Source of the DNA: Clostridiaceae bacterium
GTDB lineage: Bacteria; Bacillota_I; Bacilli_A; Erysipelotrichales; Coprobacillaceae
Direction: 5' to 3'
Length of the DNA stretch: 64,000 nt
Assembly: GCA_902363625.1 (NCBI GenBank)
Contig: CABJAS010000002.1
Coordinates: forward strand, 62,001 to 126,000
This document shows positions 18,887-30,548 of this stretch, in pieces. The translations under genes were made by a program, and so were the position numbers. The notes beneath the pieces were generated by a model. The model saw nothing but the letters and a program-made list of their open reading frames with translations. It had not been told where the DNA came from and did no database searches. Numbering within the stretch: position 1 is the stretch's first letter; the number at the start of each line of letters is the position of its first letter.

Positions 18887-20596
18887 TTACAACACGTCCT
18901 TTTTCATATTTTTTAAATAGATGGTTGTTTTAGTCCCAATTCCTAAGACACTCTCTATTTTTAAGTCTCCTTCATAAAGCTGTACAATATGCTTTACAAT
19001 CGCCAGACCTAATCCGGTACCTTCGATTGCTTTTGTACGTCCTTTATCTACACGATAGAATCGTTCTGTTAAATGGGGAATATCTTCCTTAGGAATACCA
19101 ATCCCATTATCCTCTACAATAATTTTAAGACTATCTGTTTCCAGATTGAATTTTACGGATACCCATCCGCCATCACGACCATATTTGATCGAATTGGATA
19201 ATAAGTTGGTAAAAAGTTGATTCATTTGTTCCAAATCACCGTAGAAATCAATATTTTCACTATGACAGATCATGTGAATGCCGCGATCATTCGCCATCGG
19301 TGATAAGGTATGGAATATATCTTCAATAATTAGGTTTAAATGCAGTAATTGTATATCCGGTATCGTTTGATGATTTTCAAGCTTAGAAATAACTAGAATA
19401 TCATTGATCAAGCGTGTCATATTCCTTGTTTCTTTAAGAATACGATGGACAAATTCGTCTTTTTGTACCTCATCATTAATCAAATGCTGATTCAATAATT
19501 CCGCATACCCTTGGATAGAGGTTAACGGTGTCTTCAATTCATGTGAAGCATTCGAAAAGAACATCTGTTTCATTTTCATCGCCATTTCTTCCGGCGTTAC
19601 ATCTAAAAACAATACGATTGTACTGTTTTTGAATACACCGCTGTCAATCTTAGCTTTATGAATTGAAAAATATTTATCTCCTAAATGAAATGTCTCATAG
19701 ACATTTTGACTTTTGATGCGTTTTAATATTTTACGTTCCTGAATATAGCTTTCAATGGGCAACCCTTTATCTACCCCTTCACAGTTAAACATCAGATTAG
19801 CGGCATGATTGATCAAGATAACGGAGTTATCCTCATCCACAACGATCATCCCTTCCTGCATGTTATCCAGGATATAATGTACTTTATTCTTTTCTCTTTT
19901 TAAAGAAGCGATTGTCTGATTGATTTTATTTGCCAAACGATCGGTTACACTGGCAATATTGTTTAACTCGGTATATTCATAGGTATGTTTTTTGAATACC
20001 GGATCATTTTCTTCAATAGACAGCAGCTGCAAAGATATTTCTTCTAAAGGCTCTGATACCTTCTTAGCGATAAAACGGGCAAAAAGAACCGATAATCCCA
20101 ATGAAATAATGATACTGATACCAATTCCCGGAATTGCCATTTTAAGATAATCAGTCAGTCCGGAATAAGGCACAGATAAACGGATAATCACGTTATGCTC
20201 ACTCAGATAAGCTACATAAAGCATATTTTTATGAATTGTACTTGAATAGCGAACTTCTTTTCCCACACCTTCATGAATAGCCTCACGTACTTCTTTACGA
20301 TCCAAGTGATTTTCCTGCAAATCATCAACAGAAGAATCCGCAATCACCTGACCATCCAATGAAATAACGGTCATTCGACTGTCGGATTCCAATGTTTTTT
20401 CATTGACTAAATCAATCTGCGAACGTAAATCCTGCTCGTAGTCAATAGAATAATCAACCAGCTGCAGGCTATAAAGCATATTGTTGACATTGTTGTTGAA
20501 AGTGAGACGAGAAAAAATGTAAGTGGATATCACACTGCAAATTAATAAAGCAGTCACTATCAATACATTGATATTTCTAAATATCGTCTTTTTCAT
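18887..20596 (-). CDS. phoR: Phosphate sensor histidine kinase PhoR
   Basis: A 569-residue kinase: membrane helix (about 9-30), extracellular domain, second helix near 150-172, HAMP, PAS domain (MQEGMIVVDEDNSVILINHAA), H-box FFSNASHELKTPLTSIQGYAE, N-box LLSNSIKYG and G boxes DNGIGIP and GTGLGLAIVKHI. This is the PhoR/WalK-like build. It overlaps phoP by 20 bases and is followed at once by a phosphate transporter gene, which supports the phosphate assignment. Confidence 0.92.
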   Translation of the reverse strand: MKKTIFRNINVLIVTALLICSVISTYIFSRLTFNNNVNNMLYSLQLVDYSIDYEQDLRSQIDLVNEKTLESDSRMTVISLDGQVIADSSVDDLQENHLDRKEVREAIHEGVGKEVRYSSTIHKNMLYVAYLSEHNVIIRLSVPYSGLTDYLKMAIPGIGISIIISLGLSVLFARFIAKKVSEPLEEISLQLLSIEENDPVFKKHTYEYTELNNIASVTDRLANKINQTIASLKREKNKVHYILDNMQEGMIVVDEDNSVILINHAANLMFNCEGVDKGLPIESYIQERKILKRIKSQNVYETFHLGDKYFSIHKAKIDSGVFKNSTIVLFLDVTPEEMAMKMKQMFFSNASHELKTPLTSIQGYAELLNQHLINDEVQKDEFVHRILKETRNMTRLINDILVISKLENHQTIPDIQLLHLNLIIEDIFHTLSPMANDRGIHMICHSENIDFYGDLEQMNQLFTNLLSNSIKYGRDGGWVSVKFNLETDSLKIIVEDNGIGIPKEDIPHLTERFYRVDKGRTKAIEGTGLGLAIVKHIVQLYEGDLKIESVLGIGTKTTIYLKNMKKDVL

Positions 20597-21284
20597 TGTT
20601 TGACGTATCCATAAAACGATAGCCTACACCGCGAATCGTTTTTATGCATTCTCCTTGATCTCCTAATTTTTCTCGCAAATGACGAATATGCACATCGATT
20701 GTACGAGTATCCGCACTTCCGCCATATCCCCAGATCTTATTTAACAGTTCTTCTCTTTCTAAAACCTGGTTATGATTCTGCATCAGCAATAAAAGCAGTT
20801 CATATTCTTTATACGTTAATTCGATCAGCTGTTTATTACGGTAAACATCACGTGTTTCCTGATTAATCATGATGCTGCTCATTTCAATCACTTTAGACTG
20901 ATCGGTTTTCATTTTGCTGCGTCTGATTAGCGCACGCACACGGGCACATAATTCCAGTACGGAAAATGGTTTTGTCATATAGTCATCTGCTCCGCCTTCT
21001 AGCCCTTGAATTTTATCGACCTCGCTGTCTTTAGCTGTCAAGACAAGCACCGGCAGGTCTTTGACCTTTGACATTGTACGTACCTTTTTTAAAGCGGTGA
21101 TGCCGTCCATTCCCGGCAACATGACATCAAATACAGCGACTGTCGGAAGATCATCCTGAATCGATTTCAAAGCATCTTCCGCATTGTCAAAATCTTTAAC
21201 GATAAAATCATAACTATTTAAAGCAATTTTAATTAGATCACGAATATTGTTATCATCTTCAATAATATAAATTAATTTTTCCAT
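20577..21284 (-). CDS. phoP: Phosphate regulon response regulator PhoP/PhoB
   Basis: A 235-residue OmpR-type regulator. Receiver: IYIIEDDNNIRDLI, Asp in VAVFDVMLPGMDG, Lys in YMTKPFSV. DNA-binding wing: VDVHIRHLREKLGD and IKTIRGVGYRFMD. The gene is preceded by four direct repeats of a GTTAA motif (21335-21371), the target class of this family, so it is probably autoregulated. It heads the phoP-phoR-Na/Pi transporter operon. Confidence 0.94.
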   Translation of the reverse strand: MEKLIYIIEDDNNIRDLIKIALNSYDFIVKDFDNAEDALKSIQDDLPTVAVFDVMLPGMDGITALKKVRTMSKVKDLPVLVLTAKDSEVDKIQGLEGGADDYMTKPFSVLELCARVRALIRRSKMKTDQSKVIEMSSIMINQETRDVYRNKQLIELTYKEYELLLLLMQNHNQVLEREELLNKIWGYGGSADTRTIDVHIRHLREKLGDQGECIKTIRGVGYRFMDTSNNEKDDI

Positions 21285-21305
21285 AGTCCATCCCTCTTTG
21301 CCCTC

Positions 21306-21371
21306 ATTAAACCAAAAAAGACTACGACATTAAAGTTATTTAAAGTTAATATTATGTTAAGTTTTTGTTAA
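21306..21371 (-). promoter_or_regulatory. PhoP box and -10 of the phoPR operon
   Basis: On the minus strand, CTTAACA, CTTAACA, ATTAACT and AATAACT follow one another with 11, 11 and 10 base steps (GTTA cores at 21335, 21345, 21356 and 21367). A TTTAAT -10 candidate lies at 21306-21311. This matches PhoP boxes: direct TTAACA-like repeats on one helix face. Start codon follows at 21284. Confidence 0.8.
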
Positions 21372-21430
21372 GATCCCACATAATACTCTTTCATTATAAC
21401 AAACTTAAAAGCCTGTAAAAAGCATTATTT

Positions 21431-22411
21431 CTAATAAACATTAAAGATTTGCCTGATTTTTTCTGCCTCTTTTGTTACACTGAGTGCCAGCATCAATAAG
21501 ACCCTCGCTTTTTGCGGAGATAAGGTATTGCTTGGCACCGTATAATTTTCTTCATCAAAGACCGGACTTTCAAAGACAATTCCATGTCCGACACGGCTGG
21601 AACGGACAATGATGATGCCTTTTAAACTCAAATCCTTCACTTTTTCAATCCATTCTTTTGAGTAGTTTCCACTGCCGCTTCCCGCAATAACAATTCCTTC
21701 ACAGTCCTTTTCCAATGCTTCCAGCACTTCAATTCCCGCACCGGCATAATAGTAGGCAATGCCGACCATAGGTAAAGTCGTTAGCACCTGCTGGCTAAAC
21801 TGTGACTGCAAGGTATGCTTTTTAAAGGCTCTGGCAAAGAAATACGCTTGATCATCCCGCATATATCCTAAACAGCCAAAATCCTTTTTATCAAACGCAT
21901 CGGTTTTAAAGTTATTCACCTTTTGGATATCACGTCCTGAATAAATCGTATCGCTAAAGACTGCCATGACACCATGTCCCATCGCTTCTTCATGACACGC
22001 TAAAGCTACCGCCTGATAAAGATTCATCGGACCATCAGCACTCGCTGCTGTCGCCGGACGCATTGCCCCGGTAATAATGACAGGTTTATAGGTACGCAAA
22101 GTCAAATTCAGAAAATAAGCTGTCTCATCTAATGTATCGGTACCATGTGTCACGACAATTCCATCCACATCTTCTCTTAATAGTAATGTATTTAAATAAT
22201 TAGCTAGCTGCACCCATCTGTCGGGTGACATTTCATTACTGTCAACATTCATATACTGGATTGCCGATAAATGGGCAATATGATTAATGGCGGGAAGGGA
22301 CTGAATAATCTCATCAATATTGATTTCCCCTGCCTGATAGCTGGCACTTTTGCCAATTTCTCCTACACCGGCTATTGTTCCGCCGGTAGCGACGATCATA
22401 ATATTTTTCAT
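21431..22411 (-). CDS. ansA: L-asparaginase
   Basis: A 326-residue type I/II asparaginase that turns asparagine into aspartate and ammonia. Both active-site threonine blocks are present: ATGGTIAG near the N-terminus and VVTHGTDTLDETAYF around residue 86. There is no signal peptide, so it acts in the cytoplasm. It lies 12 bases after the double HAD gene and is probably co-transcribed with it. Confidence 0.93.
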   Translation of the reverse strand: MKNIMIVATGGTIAGVGEIGKSASYQAGEINIDEIIQSLPAINHIAHLSAIQYMNVDSNEMSPDRWVQLANYLNTLLLREDVDGIVVTHGTDTLDETAYFLNLTLRTYKPVIITGAMRPATAASADGPMNLYQAVALACHEEAMGHGVMAVFSDTIYSGRDIQKVNNFKTDAFDKKDFGCLGYMRDDQAYFFARAFKKHTLQSQFSQQVLTTLPMVGIAYYYAGAGIEVLEALEKDCEGIVIAGSGSGNYSKEWIEKVKDLSLKGIIIVRSSRVGHGIVFESPVFDEENYTVPSNTLSPQKARVLLMLALSVTKEAEKIRQIFNVY

Positions 22412-22423
22412 GTCTGCATCTCC

Positions 22424-23722
22424 TTAGCCAAGGATATCGGCAAGCTTGCCAAGATCCGAAATAAACATTTCAGACTGTTCCAGCAAGCCTTGATCGTGCA
22501 TCAACAAGTCCGGTACACATACGACAGGTATTCCGGCACGATTCGATGCAATGATTCCATTTTTAGAATCCTCTAATACAATCGCCTGACTGGGCTCCAC
22601 TTCAAATAATTCACATGCCTTAATGAAAACATCCGGCTCCGGTTTGCTGGCTTTCACCATATCGCCCCCCACAATCCCCTTAAAATACTGGCGTGTATTT
22701 GATATTTCCAAATAATGTTCAATCGTTTTAGAACTTGATGAAGAGCCGATTACACATGCAACATTCAATGCTTTTAAACGTTCCAATAATTTAATCAATC
22801 CCTTTTTCATTGGCAGACCATTGGTATCAATTTCTTTGCGCAGTAATGCAAAAGCATGGCGGTCTACAGTCTCATAAGGATAATCTGTGCCAAACTCACT
22901 CACTAATATTTCTTTTGCGATCTTGCCTGATGTACCGATCAGCTTATGACAGATTTCTTTTGTCATCGGATAACCATAGTCATGGTGGGCTTTGATTAAC
23001 GGTTCAATGCACAGCCATTCCGTATTAAACATTAAGCCGTCCATATCAAAGATAGCAACCTTCGGTTTAATTCCCTGAAGCAGTTCTTTGACTTTAAATA
23101 AACTAGATACGGTTGCCGTTGTCATTTCAAAGATTTCCCGTTCATGGAAAATCAGATCCGGCACACAGATTACCGGGATATTCCCAGCATGTGCTGCCAT
23201 AATGCCGTTTTTAGAATCTTCCAGCACTAAAGCATCTTGAACATCTACACTAAAATGTTCACAGACATGCAGAAAGATTTCCGGATGCGGTTTACTGTTG
23301 TGGATCATATCCCCACTGATAATATAATCAAATCTTCCTTCTAAGCTGCTCATCTTTAAATAACGATCAATTACTGCTCTGCCTGAAGAAGAAGCAATCG
23401 CCATTTTAATATCTTCACTTTTTAAATAATCCAGCAGTTCAACTAATCCCGGCTTTACTCCTAAGCCATGCTCCTGAAAATGAACTTCACGATATTCTCC
23501 GGAACGTTCACGTATTTTATCTAATGGGCAGTCCTCACCCAAAGCTTCTTTTAATATTTTAGTATTGCGGATCATGTTTCCGCCAATTAAACTCATACTT
23601 AACTCTTCTGAGATAGTATAGCCAAATTCTTTGGCAGCTTGAATATGACAACGGCTTCCCATTCTTTCTGTATCAAACATCAGACCGTCCATATCAAAGA
23701 TTACTAATTTTGGTTTATGCAT
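22424..23722 (-). CDS. Double HAD phosphatase (tandem beta-phosphoglucomutase-like domains)
   Basis: A 432-residue protein made of two HAD subclass IA units joined head to tail. Unit one (1-212) has motif I IFDMDGLMFDTE (Asp10/Asp12), ASSSGRA, and VLEDSKNGIMAA. Unit two (220-432) has IFDMDGLMFNTE (Asp226/Asp228), GSSSSSK and VLEDSKNGIIAS. All catalytic motifs appear intact in both, so both may be active. The family is usually a single unit of about 220 residues, so this is a gene fusion by duplication. Likely substrates are sugar phosphates. It is followed by the asparaginase gene. Confidence 0.93.
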   Translation of the reverse strand: MHKPKLVIFDMDGLMFDTERMGSRCHIQAAKEFGYTISEELSMSLIGGNMIRNTKILKEALGEDCPLDKIRERSGEYREVHFQEHGLGVKPGLVELLDYLKSEDIKMAIASSSGRAVIDRYLKMSSLEGRFDYIISGDMIHNSKPHPEIFLHVCEHFSVDVQDALVLEDSKNGIMAAHAGNIPVICVPDLIFHEREIFEMTTATVSSLFKVKELLQGIKPKVAIFDMDGLMFNTEWLCIEPLIKAHHDYGYPMTKEICHKLIGTSGKIAKEILVSEFGTDYPYETVDRHAFALLRKEIDTNGLPMKKGLIKLLERLKALNVACVIGSSSSSKTIEHYLEISNTRQYFKGIVGGDMVKASKPEPDVFIKACELFEVEPSQAIVLEDSKNGIIASNRAGIPVVCVPDLLMHDQGLLEQSEMFISDLGKLADILG

Positions 23723-23787
23723 ATTATGTCCTCCATTGAAGCATTATATCATCATTATTCAAACAAAAAAAGATTTTACACACAAAG

Positions 23788-23813
23788 AAAAAAGAGCGTT
23801 TGAACGCTCTTTA
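23788..23813 (-). terminator. Terminator of the pst-phoU operon
   Basis: AAAGAGCG/CGCTCTTT stem (23806-23813 with 23792-23799) with T run on the minus strand, just after the phoU stop. Confidence 0.9.
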
Positions 23814-23819
23814 ATCGCA

Positions 23820-24482
23820 TTATACTAATTTAAAATTATCAATCATTCCGGTCTCGTTAAATTCAATCCATTCACAAACATTTTTAATATGATCTCCAAT
23901 TTTTTCTAAATATTTTGAGATCATGAGGAAGTCTAAATAATAATCGATATTTTCTTCGTCTTGTTTAATCAATATCACTACATCTTTTTTACACTTATCA
24001 AATAAAACATTGATCTTCTGATCTTTCTGACGAGTTTCTCTTGCCAGTTCCACATCCTCATTTTTAACTGCTGCAGTTAATTGCTCCATCATCTCCACAA
24101 TATGATCCAGCATAGAAGCAATATGCGGTAGCTTCGTATAAAGATCGTCCATTTTTGTAAGCACTGTGATCTCTGTAATATCGGCACATTGATCCCCGAT
24201 ACGTTCTAAGTCTGTCACTACTTTTAACCCGGTTGACACTAAACGCAAATCACGAGCCACCGGCTGCTGCTTCAATAATAATGACAGACAGCGGGTTTCA
24301 ATGTTTTTTTGCAGTTCATTGATATATTTATCATGCTCAACTAATTCTTTCGATTGCGCAACATCAGGATGTTTGATCAATGCTTCCATCGTATGCACAG
24401 TTTCGTTGACTGCTTCTGCCATCTCTCCAATATCTTTTTTTAAGTGGTTAATTTCATAATCAAATTTTTTTCTTGTTACCAT
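23820..24482 (-). CDS. phoU: Phosphate transport accessory protein PhoU
   Basis: A 220-residue all-helical protein with two PhoU repeats, each with the metal-binding pattern (DLERIGDQCADI and YLEKIGDHIKNV). PhoU links the Pst transporter to PhoR and represses the regulon when phosphate is plentiful. Last gene of pstSCAB-phoU, nine bases after pstB. Confidence 0.96.
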   Translation of the reverse strand: MVTRKKFDYEINHLKKDIGEMAEAVNETVHTMEALIKHPDVAQSKELVEHDKYINELQKNIETRCLSLLLKQQPVARDLRLVSTGLKVVTDLERIGDQCADITEITVLTKMDDLYTKLPHIASMLDHIVEMMEQLTAAVKNEDVELARETRQKDQKINVLFDKCKKDVVILIKQDEENIDYYLDFLMISKYLEKIGDHIKNVCEWIEFNETGMIDNFKLV

Positions 24483-24491
24483 AATTGTCTC

Positions 24492-25250
24492 CTAACCGAA
24501 TCTACCTGTAATATAGTCTTCTGTACGTTTATCCTGCGGTGTTGCAAATAAGTCACGGGTTTTACCGTACTCTACCATTTCTCCGACTAAAAAGAAGGCT
24601 GTATAATCTGCGATACGTGTTGCCTGCTGCATATTGTGCGTCACGATAATCACAGTATATTTTTTCTTTAAATCTTCCATTAGGTCTTCGATTTTTAATG
24701 TTGAGATCGGATCTAACGCACTGGTTGGTTCATCCATCAGGATCACTTCCGGTTCAACCGCTAATGCTCTGGCGATGCAAAGACGCTGCTGCTGTCCTCC
24801 TGAAAGGCTCAGGGCAGACTTCTTTAGATCATCTTTTACTTCATCATATAATGCTGCTCCCTTTAAGCTGTTTGCAACAATCTCATCTAAGCGCTTTTTA
24901 TCCTTAATACCATGCAGTCTGGGACCATAGGCAACATTATCATAAATACTCATCGGAAAAGGATTAGGCTGCTGAAATACCATTCCTACTTTCTTTCTTA
25001 ATAAAGTAGTATCTACTTTTTTATCATAAATATTTTCTTCATCTAATTCGACCAATCCATCGATCTTAACATTTTCGATCAAATCGTTCATACGATTAAG
25101 TGTTTTTAAGAAAGTAGATTTACCGCATCCACTAGGTCCGATAAAGGCTGTCACCTTATTTTCATAAATATTCATACTCACGTTTTTTAAAGCGTGATTT
25201 TGTCCATAGTACAAGTTTAAATTTTCAACTTTTATTTTTGTATTTTCCAT
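24492..25250 (-). CDS. pstB: Phosphate ABC transporter ATP-binding protein PstB
   Basis: A 252-residue ATPase, standard length for PstB. Walker [11 protein letters not shown]-loop [11 protein letters not shown] (typical of PstB), signature LSGGQQQR and Walker [14 protein letters not shown]. It powers high-affinity phosphate uptake with PstC and PstA, encoded just upstream. Confidence 0.97.
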   Translation of the reverse strand: MENTKIKVENLNLYYGQNHALKNVSMNIYENKVTAFIGPSGCGKSTFLKTLNRMNDLIENVKIDGLVELDEENIYDKKVDTTLLRKKVGMVFQQPNPFPMSIYDNVAYGPRLHGIKDKKRLDEIVANSLKGAALYDEVKDDLKKSALSLSGGQQQRLCIARALAVEPEVILMDEPTSALDPISTLKIEDLMEDLKKKYTVIIVTHNMQQATRIADYTAFFLVGEMVEYGKTRDLFATPQDKRTEDYITGRFG

Positions 25251-25256
25251 GCTGAT

Positions 25257-26117
25257 CTACCCTTTTTCTCTATTCATTCTATTAGCAATAATATGTGTAA
25301 TACGATTTAAAACGAAAACTAATATAATTAAAACCAAAGCAACTGCAAATGCCTGATCGTATCTGGCTTTTGTCATACTTAAATATAATTGGATAGTCAA
25401 AGTTCCACCCGATTTAAAAATATGTCCGAAGAAATCATTGACTAAATAATAGCTGCTTCCGGCTGTAAACAATAAAGCGGCTGATTCACCGATAATTCTT
25501 CCGATGCCTAAGATAATCCCGGTAATGATTCCCGGCATTGCACTAGGCAAAATGATTGTACGGATCATATACCATTTCGTTGCTCCCATTCCGGTCGCAC
25601 CGGCACGATACGATTCCGGTACACTTTTTAGTGCCACTTGTGTTGAGCTGGTGATAATCGGCAGAACCATTAAGGCTAAAGTTAATGCTCCGGTCAAAAT
25701 GGAGAAGCCTAACCCTAATGCGGTTCCAAAGAAAACCATCCCAAATAAACCAAAAATAATCGAAGGGATTCCTGACAGTGTCTCAATCGTAAATTCGATT
25801 GCTCTCACTAATTTTCCACCCTTTGCATATTCGTTTAAATAGACAGCTCCGCCTACGCCTAATGGGGTGACGATCAGTAATGTAATGACAATAATATAAA
25901 GCGTATTCACGATATTTCCTAATATCCCAAAGGTATTATTAATACCGCTGGTAACAGTTGAAATTAACTGCCAAGATAAATGCGGTGCTCCTTTTACGAT
26001 CACTAAGCCAATGATTCCCACCAGCACAGCGACAGATACGAATGCACTTAAATAAATGAGGACACGAATGACATTGTCACTGACTCTCACACGTTTATCA
26101 TAAATACTGTTATGCAT
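25257..26117 (-). CDS. pstA: Phosphate ABC transporter permease PstA
   Basis: A 286-residue permease with about six membrane helices and the binding-protein-dependent EAA-like loop (ESYRAGATGMGATKWYMI). I choose ATG 26117, eight bases after GGAG. An ATG at 26126 touches that site and is too close. The gene overlaps pstC by eight bases. Confidence 0.95.
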   Translation of the reverse strand: MHNSIYDKRVRVSDNVIRVLIYLSAFVSVAVLVGIIGLVIVKGAPHLSWQLISTVTSGINNTFGILGNIVNTLYIIVITLLIVTPLGVGGAVYLNEYAKGGKLVRAIEFTIETLSGIPSIIFGLFGMVFFGTALGLGFSILTGALTLALMVLPIITSSTQVALKSVPESYRAGATGMGATKWYMIRTIILPSAMPGIITGIILGIGRIIGESAALLFTAGSSYYLVNDFFGHIFKSGGTLTIQLYLSMTKARYDQAFAVALVLIILVFVLNRITHIIANRMNREKG

Positions 26118-27042
26118 GCTGATCATCTCCTGACTTAATGATTTTAGTAAGAATGATGTTTATGATCATAATAAAGATAAATAACACCAATCCAATCGTA
26201 AATAACACCTGACGATGTGTTCCTGAAGCATAAGACATTTCCGAAACAATCGCTGTGGTTAAAAAACGCACTGAGTTAAATGGCAGCGGTAAATTAACAG
26301 AGTTTCCTGATACCAAAACAATTGCCATAGCTTCTCCGATCGCACGTCCTACACCTAATACGATGGCACTTAAAATTCCTGTTTTAGCTGCTGGCAGAAT
26401 CACTTTAAAAATTGTCTGCATCTGACTTCCACCTAATGCCAAAGAACCTGATTTTAAATGTTTAGGTACTGCACGAATAGCTGATTCACTGATATTGATA
26501 ACAGTGGGTAAAATCATAATAGCCAATATGATAATAGCTGATAATAAATTACATCCACCGGTAAACTGATGGGTAGGATCATTCTTGAAAAAGAATAATT
26601 CTAGCTTATACATCACCGGATTGATTAATAAAATTCCAATTAAACCATAAACAACAGACGGAATCCCCGCTAATAATTCTACTGCCGGCTTGACGATCTT
26701 TGCCATTCTTGAACTAGCTACTTCTGAAAGATAGACAGCTGTCAGTACGCCAATGGGAACCCCGACAAGAATAGCACCGGCACTCCCAACAATCGAAGTA
26801 AAGATAATATTTAATATCCCATATTGAGGATCGGCTGCACTCGGATTCCATACATTTGAAAAGAGGATCTCCTTGATCCCCACTTTCAAAAGAGCTGGTG
26901 TTCCAGAATAAATCATGTAGCCAGTCATCATTACGACAGCAATAAGAGCAAACAACGCACAAATCTTAAAGATCCATTCCGCTGTTTTTTCTACTCGAGA
27001 TTTAGTCTTACTATTGATCATGATTGATAATACCTTATTCAT
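26110..27042 (-). CDS. pstC: Phosphate ABC transporter permease PstC
   Basis: A 310-residue permease with six membrane helices, an EAA-like loop (PKHLKSGSLALGGSQMQTIF) and a short cytoplasmic N-terminus. The start has an ideal GGAGG site. It pairs with PstA to form the channel of the Pst transporter. Confidence 0.95.
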   Translation of the reverse strand: MNKVLSIMINSKTKSRVEKTAEWIFKICALFALIAVVMMTGYMIYSGTPALLKVGIKEILFSNVWNPSAADPQYGILNIIFTSIVGSAGAILVGVPIGVLTAVYLSEVASSRMAKIVKPAVELLAGIPSVVYGLIGILLINPVMYKLELFFFKNDPTHQFTGGCNLLSAIIILAIMILPTVINISESAIRAVPKHLKSGSLALGGSQMQTIFKVILPAAKTGILSAIVLGVGRAIGEAMAIVLVSGNSVNLPLPFNSVRFLTTAIVSEMSYASGTHRQVLFTIGLVLFIFIMIINIILTKIIKSGDDQHA

Positions 27043-27061
27043 GATTTATTCCTCCTAATGA

Positions 27062-27877
27062 TTAGTCAACTGTGATAAGTCCAACTGATTTAATGATTTC
27101 CTGTCCTTTATCTGATTGTACAAATTTAAAGTAATCCTGAACTGACTGATCTTGTTCACTGATTTCCCCTTTAGTTACCATAACGAATGGTCTTTGCAAT
27201 GCATAAGTTCCGGCTTTGATATTTTCTTCATTTCCTACAACACCTTCAATTTTTAATGCTTTTACAGTGTCGTCTACAACATCTAATGAAACATAACCGA
27301 TCGCCCCCGGAATAGAAGCTACTTTTGCCATTACCGCACCTGTAGAATCAATTTCCTGTGCATATTTACAGTTATTTTCTACTTTTAAAATTTCTTCAAA
27401 GGCTCCTCTAGTTCCTGATCCGGCTTCACGTCCGATAACTACGATGCTTTGATTTTCTCCGCCAACTTCTGACCAGTTTGTAATTTCTCCGGTATAGATT
27501 TTAGCTAATTGTTCTTTTGTTAAGTTTTCCACACCGTTTGCTTTATCTACTACGATTGCAATTCCATCGATAGCCACAATATTTTCAACGGCACCTTTTG
27601 CTTTTTCTTCATCCTTTAAAGCTCTTGAAGCATTCCCAATATTAACTGATCCGGCTAAAACCGCTTCGATTCCCGCACCTGATCCTGTATATTCTGCTGT
27701 TGCTTCATTATTTGTTTCATTGTAATAAGCTTCGTTCATTGCTGTCATCATTTTTTCCATTGAAGTTGACCCTGACATTGTCACTGGCTTATTTGCTTTA
27801 CTATCTCCTGTACCGCCACATCCGGTAATGGCGAAGGCAACTGCTGCAACCATTAAAGATTTAAGTAATTTTTTCAT
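27062..27877 (-). CDS. pstS: Phosphate-binding lipoprotein PstS
   Basis: A 271-residue substrate-binding protein. The signal peptide ends in a lipobox (ITGC), so it is lipid-anchored outside. Phosphate-binding motifs are visible: SGSTSMEK at the start of the mature domain and GREAGSGTRGAFEE in the middle. First gene of the pst operon, preceded by PhoP boxes. Confidence 0.97.
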   Translation of the reverse strand: MKKLLKSLMVAAVAFAITGCGGTGDSKANKPVTMSGSTSMEKMMTAMNEAYYNETNNEATAEYTGSGAGIEAVLAGSVNIGNASRALKDEEKAKGAVENIVAIDGIAIVVDKANGVENLTKEQLAKIYTGEITNWSEVGGENQSIVVIGREAGSGTRGAFEEILKVENNCKYAQEIDSTGAVMAKVASIPGAIGYVSLDVVDDTVKALKIEGVVGNEENIKAGTYALQRPFVMVTKGEISEQDQSVQDYFKFVQSDKGQEIIKSVGLITVD

Positions 27878-27948
27878 TTTCTTTCTCCTTGTTTTTTACA
27901 CACATGTTTATATTCAATTTTTAGGTGACTTCCTCTCACCACGCCACC

Positions 27949-28003
27949 ATTATAACAAGTCATTATTTAATACAAGTTTGAATTAAGTTAAATTTATGTT
28001 AAA
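27949..28003 (-). promoter_or_regulatory. PhoP box and -10 of the pst operon
   Basis: Reading the minus strand, TTTAACA, TTTAACT and TTCAAACT occur at exact 11-base steps (plus-strand cores at 27997, 27986 and 27975). A consensus TATAAT lies 20 bases on (27949-27954). The same repeat arrangement stands before phoP, so both operons should respond to phosphate starvation. Confidence 0.85.
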
Positions 28004-28138
28004 TTCAGATGTTGATTTCTCTTCCCTTTTTTAACAATTCCTCGCCTCTATATTAACCTAGCTGATTTTACTCACCTTATTAATACTTTCTTTAAATTAT
28101 AGGTGATTTATTGCGTTTTTGTTAAATTTGGGTAAAAA

Positions 28139-28160
28139 GAAAAAGAGCCTAGTTGGCTCT
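28139..28160 (-). terminator. Terminator of the AlbA_2-like gene
   Basis: AGAGCC/GGCTCT stem overlapping the stop codon, followed by a T run on the minus strand. Confidence 0.85.
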
Positions 28161-28523
28161 CGTCTTGTATTTTGCTTTTTCAAACTGATCGATCGGAACA
28201 AACATATTCTTTGTTTCCTGATAAAACTGATCATAATACACATACTCTTCTATATATCCATCTAATAATACATCGATGCGTACAATTTCTTTTCCGCCGG
28301 TAATTTCAATGCGAGTATGCGTAGAAAGAATTAATTCAGGATAAGCATTGATAATCATCATATTTACTTCTCTCATGACTAGATTAGCATTCTCCAGTCC
28401 CACAACACTGCCGTCTTTTTCCATACCTACATAGATCGTACCGCCTTCATTCGTCAGCAGCTCCAATATATCCGCTATTAAAAGAAGTGAGGGATTGGTT
28501 GTATATTTAATTTTCTTATCCAT
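28149..28523 (-). CDS. Stand-alone AlbA_2/Schlafen-like domain protein
   Basis: A small protein of 124 residues, using ATG 28523 with AAAGGAG eight bases upstream; a GTG three codons earlier is less well placed. The central block GGTIYVGMEKDGSVVGLENA is the hallmark of the AlbA_2 (Schlafen-type, formerly divergent AAA-4) domain. Here it is not joined to the usual C-terminal DNA-binding region. Some family members act in transcription control or phage defence; the role of this short form is unknown. Confidence 0.75.
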   Translation of the reverse strand: MDKKIKYTTNPSLLLIADILELLTNEGGTIYVGMEKDGSVVGLENANLVMREVNMMIINAYPELILSTHTRIEITGGKEIVRIDVLLDGYIEEYVYYDQFYQETKNMFVPIDQFEKAKYKTRAN

Positions 28524-30425
<1,902 letters not shown>

Positions 30426-30436
30426 TAATAGAGAGA

Positions 30437-30464
30437 GTACACTTTTAATGAAGTGTGCTTTTTT
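30437..30464 (+). terminator. Terminator of the second GH1 gene
   Basis: GTACACTT/AAGTGTGC stem with one GU pair, six-base loop, then six T. Confidence 0.88.
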
Positions 30465-30548
30465 AATAAAAAATCTAAGTATTTGTTTTTTTATATTGAG
30501 CAGGATAAAATAAAGTATATCTCTATGAATTAAGAAAGAAGGAAAATA

